Of a stretch of 13,432 bases of DNA, positions 6,656-11,569 are shown piece after piece. The DNA comes from CBDUBU01 sp965365465 (GTDB lineage Bacteria; Bacteroidota; Rhodothermia; Rhodothermales; DASSAV01), in NCBI GenBank assembly GCA_965365465.1, contig CBDUBU010000097.1, forward strand, positions 1-13,432, given 5' to 3'. Position 1 is the stretch's first letter; each line of letters opens with the position of its first letter. A program made the position numbers and the translations under genes. The notes beneath the pieces were generated by a model. The model ran no database searches and was not told the origin of the DNA. It was given only the letters and a program-made list of their open reading frames with translations.

Positions 6656-6669
6656 TCTCTCCAGAGAGA
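6656..6669. promoter_or_regulatory. Perfect palindrome overlapping the sigma-operon -10
   Basis: TCTCTC (6656-6661) and GAGAGA (6664-6669) are perfect 6-bp arms around two bases. The element covers the downstream half of the proposed -10 and the expected transcription start of the sigma operon, so it could be a repressor operator. Purine/pyrimidine-alternating arms arise by chance fairly easily. Confidence 0.35.
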
Positions 6670-6694
6670 CGAATCAGGGTTGCGAAAGGTTACA
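6666..6694 (-). promoter_or_regulatory. Probable ECF-type autoregulated promoter of the sigma operon
   Basis: On the minus strand TGTAACC (6694-6688) is followed after 16 bp by CGTCTC (6671-6666). An AAC-containing -35 and a CGTC -10 at this spacing is the classic layout of ECF promoters (compare TGTAAC and CGAC or CGTA in Bacillus SigX and SigW). It lies upstream of the ECF gene itself, with a leader of about 45 nt to the GTG at 6614. Autoregulation is inferred, not shown. Confidence 0.6.
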
Positions 6695-6720
6695 ACACCA
6701 TGGGATAGAAATGACTTTCC

Positions 6721-6781
6721 GTTGCGGCCTGTATGATCAGAAAATTCGGCTGAGAGATGCTTTGTGCAGTCAGGCCGCTAC
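6721..6781 (-). repeat. Long-armed inverted repeat spanning the AAA-like gene stop
   Basis: GCGGCCTG (6724-6731) and CAGGCCGC (6771-6778) are perfect 8-bp arms; allowing one mismatch the arms extend to 11 bp (6721-6731 and 6771-6781). The 39-base interior includes part of the stop codon of the AAA-like gene (6770-6772). No T-tract follows on the minus strand. It may separate that transcript from the sigma operon, whose promoter starts about 30 bp further on. Confidence 0.5.
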
Positions 6782-7231
6782 AATGTAGGTCGGACGGTCG
6801 CCGGCTGATCCACCTACGGATTCAGGGCTGCTTAAGGCAAGCACAACAATCCCATTGAAGACCTTTACCCGCTGCAGAAAATAATCCCCCGGCGTTAAGG
6901 CATCAGGTTCTCTTTCTGCGCCATCCAGATTAAAAACGGCATCGGCATGGTCAAAAAACAGCACGATTCCGCCATCTGCGGCGTTATCGAAAACCTCCCG
7001 CAGGTTGCCTTGTGTTTGCGCGTCGCTGTCGCCCATTAACGTTTCCATGTTTACCTGATGCAGGCGATAATTCAAACCCTGGGCAACCACAGATGCTGCA
7101 TACTGTATATCTCCTGATGCCTGGGTGACGATCAGAGTAATGCCGCTCCCATCAGACACGGTTTTTGACCGCTCGATCGCTTCTCCAACGGTAATTGTTT
7201 CGATCCCGGCGAATTCAGAGGAATGATCCAT
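6770..7231 (-). CDS. Degenerate AAA+-like protein (predicted pseudo-ATPase)
   Basis: 153 residues from ATG 7231; a TTG at 7273 would add 14. The protein follows a CDC48-type AAA core step by step. The P-loop strand and region is ITLIVTQASGDIQYAASVVA (31-50), the next strand and helix are LNYRLHQVNMETL, then NLREVFDNAADGG, the Walker B strand IVLFFDHADAVF (89-100), and YFLQRVKVFNGIVVLALSS (117-135). The match is to AAA proteins reading GPPGTGKT, LLFDEADALF and YLLQRxxAYxG. The nucleotide positions are changed: the P-loop Lys and Thr become Ile42 and Gln43, the Walker B Glu becomes His95, and the sensor-1 Asn becomes Ser134. The arginine finger and lid are absent. It is thus probably a non-catalytic remnant kept as a folded domain, or a decaying gene. 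The frame itself is intact. No clear ribosome site is seen. The family assignment is my inference from the pattern. Confidence 0.65.
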   Translation of the reverse strand: MDHSSEFAGIETITVGEAIERSKTVSDGSGITLIVTQASGDIQYAASVVAQGLNYRLHQVNMETLMGDSDAQTQGNLREVFDNAADGGIVLFFDHADAVFNLDGAEREPDALTPGDYFLQRVKVFNGIVVLALSSPESVGGSAGDRPTYIVAA

Positions 7232-7425
7232 GACGTTGCAAATACAATTATTGAAGTAGTTGCGTTTACACAACCTGCATACGTGTAGCCATAATCGCTA
7301 GACAGTGTACAGCATTAGATCCAATCCCCAAACAACCGGAGCCAGTTTTGGAATAAAAACCCTGGGTCGGCAACCGGCCTGGTTATTGTTTGAAGCAAGA
7401 AGCGGAAGAAACGACACAAAGAAAC

Positions 7426-7478
7426 TTTTACCACGAAGTGTCTATTTACCCTTTACAGGTAAATGGCCTTCGGTAAGA
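7426..7478. repeat. Nested two-tier hairpin element
   Basis: The outer stem pairs TTACC(AC)GAAG (7428-7438) with CTTCGGTAA (7468-7476), with AC bulged. The inner stem pairs ATTTACC (7444-7450) with GGTAAAT (7458-7464) around a 7-base loop, CTTTACA. A five-against-three internal loop joins them, giving about 16 bp of pairing in 53 bases. No T-tract follows on either strand, so it is not an intrinsic terminator. It could be a structured RNA leader or a double operator, since both tiers repeat the TTACC/GGTAA motif. Confidence 0.5.
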
Positions 7479-7527
7479 AAATCTCCAGCTTTCAGCATTC
7501 CTGCCTCCGTAAGAGAATCGCTGGTGC

Positions 7528-7554
7528 TGTAACTTGTGATAATCTGCCTTGTCA
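7528..7554 (+). promoter_or_regulatory. Possible ECF-type promoter upstream of the S41 gene
   Basis: TGTAAC (7528-7533) is followed after 16 bp by TGTC (7550-7553), close to the TGTAAC, 17 bp, CGTC of the sigma operon but with one mismatch and one base less spacing. It would give a leader of about 150 nt before the ATG at 7712. This is weak on its own. Confidence 0.2.
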
Positions 7555-7711
7555 CTAGAATAGTGCAAAATGCTTTGTCTGCCGCAACAAAACGGGACGT
7601 AACGGCGAATTATAGAGATGCCCTCTGGTTACATGCATTAGCCAACGTTCGGAACCTGTTTGTATAGATACACTACTGCGGATCGGCTTCCGTCCTTTTC
7701 AGCAAGACACT

Positions 7712-9391
7712 ATGATTAAATCCGGAAAGTACTTCATCATACCAGCTTTCGTGCTCCTGACGCTTGGCGCCTTGCTTGGCGTGAAACTCGAGGCCTTTAT
7801 CTCCAGCAAATCAGATGTAAAGAATCTTGAAAAACTGGAGGAGGCTTTTCTTTTTATCAACCGCCAGTACGTGGATGAAGTCGATTCCAGGGCAATCGCA
7901 GAAGATGCCATAGAGGGAATGCTTCAGGATCTGGATCCTCACTCCGTATACATAAGCGCCGAGGAGATCGAGGAAGTCCAGGAAGAGTATCAGGGATCAT
8001 TCGGGGGCATCGGCGTCTGGTTTGAGATTCCAACGAACGGTACAGAAACAACCGACGACGACACCCTCCATGTGGTTTCCACCATCTCGGACGGCCCCAG
8101 CGAACAAGTGGGAGTGATGGCCGGCGACCGGATCATTGCCATCGACGATTCCAGCGCCATTGGCTTGTCGAACCGGGAGGTCCAGAAACGGCTGAAGGGT
8201 CCCATCGGCACCAAGGTCGACATTAGCGTGAACCGCCCGGGCGTCAGGACCCCGGTCGCTTTCACGATCATCCGCGGACGCATCCCGCTGTATACCGTTG
8301 ACAGCGCCTATATGATGGACGACCAGACCGGGTATATGCGGGTCAGTCGCTTCGCAATGACTACCTATCAGGAGTTCACAGACCATTTGAGCCGCTTGCG
8401 CGAACAGGGCATGGAGCGTTTGATTCTTGACCTGCGAGACAATCCGGGCGGCGTCATGGATGGCGCGGTTCAGATCGTTGACGAGATGCTCGATAGTGAC
8501 AAAACGATTGTTTACACCAAGGGCCGTCAGAAAAATCTGAATGCCGTTCACCGCTCAACCAGCCGGGGCATTTTTGAGCAACAGCCTGTTATCGTACTGG
8601 TGAGTCCATCTTCTGCTTCAGCAAGCGAAATCGTAGCGGGCGCTCTTCAGGATCACGACCGCGCGCTCATTGTGGGACAGCGGACCTTCGGCAAGGGACT
8701 GGTTCAGCAGCAGTTCCGTCTCACGGATGGGAGCGTATTACAAATGACGGTCTCACGGTATTATACGCCCGCAGGCCGCCTCATTCAGACGCCCTACAGC
8801 AGCGGCGACCAGGCTGCTTACTATGAAAAAAAGTTCGAGAATTTGCGAGAATCCATCTTCCATCCCGGCGATTACATTGAAAGCATCCCGGATTCTTTAA
8901 CCTTCAAGACCGATCACGGACGCCTGGTCTTTGGCGGCGGAGGCATTCTCCCTGATTATGTGGTCGCTCCGGATACCACAAAAATGACCTACGCCGTTAC
9001 GCAGCGTGCTCTGGACGGCCTATTCGCAAGAGAATGGTTCAACACGCACGAACAGGAGCTGCGCACGCGCTGGGCAAACAAAACGGATGAATTCAAGGGT
9101 TCCTTTGAAGTCTCGGAACAGACCTGGAAGGAGTTCATGGATTATCTGGAGACAAAAGATGTCAAGCCTTCCTCCGACGCTGCGAATCAGACAAGGGATT
9201 ATTCCCCGGCAGAGATTGAGGAAAGTCGCCCTGTGCTGGAAACCCGCTTGAAAGCGCATGTTGCGAGGCTGCTCTTCGGGCTTGAGACGGCTCTTCCAAT
9301 CTACAACAGCGTCGATCCTACCTTGCAAGAGGCGAACAGGCTCTGGAGCAGGGCCGATGAGCTGGCAGCCTATTACAGGAACACCAACTGA
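7712..9391 (+). CDS. S41 family carboxy-terminal processing protease (CtpA-like)
   Basis: 559 residues. An N-terminal hydrophobic segment (7-24) exports or anchors it, so it acts in the periplasm or envelope. A helical N-terminal part (about 36-85, including MLQDLDPHSVYIS) precedes a PDZ domain (about 95-187, with GGIGVWFE and GVMAGDRIIAID). The S41 peptidase domain (about 195-365) follows. The catalytic set by the CtpB pattern is Ser303 (SASASEIVAGALQD), Lys328 (TFGKGLVQ) and Gln332, all intact. FGGGGILPDYVV (407-418) opens a C-terminal extension of about 140 residues, a layout common in Bacteroidota-like CtpA proteins. Such proteases trim or degrade C-termini of envelope proteins. The ATG at 7712 has only a weak ribosome site. 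The M1 gene follows after 145 bp. The family call is very secure; the substrate is unknown. Confidence 0.95.
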   Translation: MIKSGKYFIIPAFVLLTLGALLGVKLEAFISSKSDVKNLEKLEEAFLFINRQYVDEVDSRAIAEDAIEGMLQDLDPHSVYISAEEIEEVQEEYQGSFGGIGVWFEIPTNGTETTDDDTLHVVSTISDGPSEQVGVMAGDRIIAIDDSSAIGLSNREVQKRLKGPIGTKVDISVNRPGVRTPVAFTIIRGRIPLYTVDSAYMMDDQTGYMRVSRFAMTTYQEFTDHLSRLREQGMERLILDLRDNPGGVMDGAVQIVDEMLDSDKTIVYTKGRQKNLNAVHRSTSRGIFEQQPVIVLVSPSSASASEIVAGALQDHDRALIVGQRTFGKGLVQQQFRLTDGSVLQMTVSRYYTPAGRLIQTPYSSGDQAAYYEKKFENLRESIFHPGDYIESIPDSLTFKTDHGRLVFGGGGILPDYVVAPDTTKMTYAVTQRALDGLFAREWFNTHEQELRTRWANKTDEFKGSFEVSEQTWKEFMDYLETKDVKPSSDAANQTRDYSPAEIEESRPVLETRLKAHVARLLFGLETALPIYNSVDPTLQEANRLWSRADELAAYYRNTN

Positions 9392-9434
9392 TTCCGGCTG
9401 CCTTTCCCTTCCTTCATGCCTAACGTCTGACTAC

Positions 9435-9469
9435 GCGCCGGATAGCCCCCTCATAAGGCTGTTCGGCGC
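9435..9469 (+). repeat. Hairpin between the S41 and M1 genes
   Basis: GCGCCG (9435-9440) pairs with CGGCGC (9464-9469), and inside it AGCC (9444-9447) pairs with GGCT (9457-9460) across symmetric 3-base internal loops. Only TGGCTTTATC follows, so a canonical terminator is not supported. It could be a partial terminator or a processing hairpin in a bicistronic message. Confidence 0.4.
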
Positions 9470-9536
9470 TGGCTTTATCGGCTTTCCGTTCCCCAACATA
9501 CACGGCTTCGCATCCGAGTCCTACTGTTGCCTGAAA

Positions 9537-11558
9537 ATGCGCTATTCCCTTACACTTTTCCTGCTCACGATCCTGTTCCTGACCGGTTGCGCCGGAGCAG
9601 CCAGCATCGCAGAAAACAGTTCCGTTGCAACAGCGCCTCGTGAAGTTCCGTCTGCAGGAAATAAGGCGGCTGCCCCACAGTCTCCGCTCCGGCGACCCAT
9701 CCCCTCCGCTATCGGCCTTTCCTCCGGATTTCAGGCAGCCATTGAAAACGGCACGAGAACGACGACGGGAGAACCAGGACCGGCTTACTGGCAGCAGGAA
9801 ACCAGTTACCAGCTTACTGCGCGGCTTTATCCAGACGAAAAACGGCTGGAAGGCGCCGGGCGGATTATCTATACAAACCATTCTCCTGATGCGCTGCATA
9901 TACTTTCCCTGGAACTCGCGCAGAACCTTCACAAGCAGGGTTCCGTCCGCAACGAACCGGCCGAGATAACAGGCGGCATCACTTTGCAGCGCGTCAGCGT
10001 CAATGGTCAGAGCCTCTCATCAAGTTCTCCCACCGGAGCGCGATACGCCGTATCGAGCACACAACTAACAATTATCCCTTCTCAGCCGGTTTTGCCCGAA
10101 ACGTCAGTAGAGATCGAAATCGACTGGTCTTTCGCCATCCCGCAGGCGGGAGCAAGTGGACGCATGGGCTACAGCCGGGACGATATTCTCTACCTGGCCT
10201 ACTGGTATCCTGTCATGTCGGTCTACGATGACGTGGAAGGATGGGTTGCTGACCCGTTTCTCGGGCAATCGGAGTTCTACTACGGGTTCGGCGACTATGA
10301 TGTAACGGTAGAGCTTCCTTCCGGCTGGATCGTCGCTGCAACGGGCGAATTGCTGAACCCTGAAGCCGTCCTGTCCGCCGCTGTTGTTGAGCGTATGCGT
10401 GAGGCGCACGCGAGCGATCTGCCCGTGTCCGTAGTTGAACCCGAAGATTGGACGGAAGCGGTCACCCTTTCCGGAGAAAGCGGGCGCCTACAGTGGCTTT
10501 TCTCTGCCCTCAATGTGCGGGACTTTGCTTTCAGCGCCACGCGAGGCACGCATTGGGACGCTGCACGAGCTGCTGTCGGGGATCGCAATGGAGACGGCTC
10601 CCCTGATTACGCAAAGATCAATACCTTTTACCGCCCAACGGCGCCGCGCTGGAAAAATGTCACCGGGTTCCAGCAACATGCTCTGTCTTTCCTGTCGGAA
10701 TACACCGGTTATTCCTATCCCTGGCCGCATATGACTGCCGTGGAGGGATCAGGAATTATCAATGGCGGCATGGAGTATCCGATGATGACCCTGATGGGAG
10801 ATTACAACGCCGCCGGAGATGATGCCCTTTACTACGTCACAGCCCACGAACTGGCCCACATGTGGATCCCGATGATTACCGGCGTCAACGAACGTCGTTA
10901 TAGCTGGATGGACGAGGGCTTCGCCACTTATTCCGAGAATCAGGCGCGGCTCGCCCGTTTTCCCGATGTGAATGCAAGCCTGATCGAGCAACAGGCGTAC
11001 CTCCAGACAGCGAGGATAGGTCTGGAAGGCGAAATCATGCGGTGGTCAGACTTCCACTACACGCCTGCCGCCTACCTGACCGCTTCGTATCCCAAGCCTG
11101 CAACGCTTCTAGTCGCCCTTCGAGGCATTCTGGGGGAGGAGATGTTCCTGCGCGCCTACCGGTCCTTTATCCAAACCTGGGCTTATAAGCACCCCTACCC
11201 CTACGACTTTTTCAATACTTTTGAACGCATCAGCGGACGCGACCTGGACTGGTTCTGGCAAAGCTGGTACTTTGAAACATGGACGCTGGACCAAGCCATT
11301 ACAGACGTGCGTACAGAGGGAGACACCACCTACATAACCGTCGAGGATCAGGGCTTCGCCCCGATGCCCGTTCACCTGACCGTCACGCTGGAAAACGGGG
11401 AAACGATCCACCGGGAAGAGCCGGTCGATCTATGGCTTGGCGGCGCCACCGAGACGACCATTTCCCTTCCTGTGGCATCGCCAGTCCAGCGCGTAGAGAT
11501 CGACTCAGAGCGCCTGTTTCCGGATATAGATCGCAGCGATAACGTCTGGACGCCGTGA
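9537..11558 (+). CDS. M1 family metallopeptidase (aminopeptidase N-like) lipoprotein
   Basis: 673 residues from ATG 9537. The frame is open further upstream across the S41 3' end, but this ATG begins a perfect lipoprotein signal, LLTILFLTGC, with Cys18. A low-complexity Ser/Ala/Pro linker follows (about 19-60), then the M1 N-terminal beta domain, then the catalytic domain. This has the exopeptidase-type GGMEYP (410-415), the zinc site HELAH (437-441) and Glu460 exactly 18 residues after it (WMDEGFATY), and a candidate catalytic Tyr518 (ASYPKPATLL). The C-terminal part has HPYPYDFF and SGRDLDWFWQSWYFETW, typical of this subgroup, and a terminal beta domain. DRNGDGSPD at 349-357 looks like a calcium-binding loop. 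It should trim peptides at the outer or inner membrane. Spacing of 145 bp from the S41 gene leaves cotranscription open. Confidence 0.93.
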   Translation: MRYSLTLFLLTILFLTGCAGAASIAENSSVATAPREVPSAGNKAAAPQSPLRRPIPSAIGLSSGFQAAIENGTRTTTGEPGPAYWQQETSYQLTARLYPDEKRLEGAGRIIYTNHSPDALHILSLELAQNLHKQGSVRNEPAEITGGITLQRVSVNGQSLSSSSPTGARYAVSSTQLTIIPSQPVLPETSVEIEIDWSFAIPQAGASGRMGYSRDDILYLAYWYPVMSVYDDVEGWVADPFLGQSEFYYGFGDYDVTVELPSGWIVAATGELLNPEAVLSAAVVERMREAHASDLPVSVVEPEDWTEAVTLSGESGRLQWLFSALNVRDFAFSATRGTHWDAARAAVGDRNGDGSPDYAKINTFYRPTAPRWKNVTGFQQHALSFLSEYTGYSYPWPHMTAVEGSGIINGGMEYPMMTLMGDYNAAGDDALYYVTAHELAHMWIPMITGVNERRYSWMDEGFATYSENQARLARFPDVNASLIEQQAYLQTARIGLEGEIMRWSDFHYTPAAYLTASYPKPATLLVALRGILGEEMFLRAYRSFIQTWAYKHPYPYDFFNTFERISGRDLDWFWQSWYFETWTLDQAITDVRTEGDTTYITVEDQGFAPMPVHLTVTLENGETIHREEPVDLWLGGATETTISLPVASPVQRVEIDSERLFPDIDRSDNVWTP

Positions 11559-11569
11559 CGCTTGTTCGT

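Larger units (their letters stand above)
7232..7711. other. 480-bp divergent intergenic region
   Basis: This gap lies between the minus-strand AAA-like gene and the plus-strand S41 gene. No credible gene is present; a 75-codon GTG-started frame at 7305-7532 resembles no protein. The region holds an imperfect palindrome next to the AAA-like gene (7259-7274), a nested hairpin (7426-7478), a possible ECF-type promoter (7528-7554), and small palindromes close to the S41 gene at 7647-7655 (GTTCGGAAC) and 7661-7672 (TGTATAGATACA). It is unusually long for this otherwise compact window. Confidence 0.5.

Noticed and set aside
7305..7532. Small plus-strand gene of 75 codons in the divergent gap
   Set aside because: It has a GTG start without a ribosome site, no recognisable motif, and overlaps the nested hairpin, so chance is the simpler reading.
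7626..7632. Second minus-strand TGTAACC as an ECF -35 box
   Set aside because: At 16-17 bp spacing the sequence is AATTCG-like, not CGTC, and no gene start is suitably placed.
9258..9536. N-terminal extension of 93 residues on the M1 peptidase
   Set aside because: The extension overlaps the S41 coding end in another frame and lacks protein-like character, whereas ATG 9537 begins a perfect lipoprotein signal peptide.
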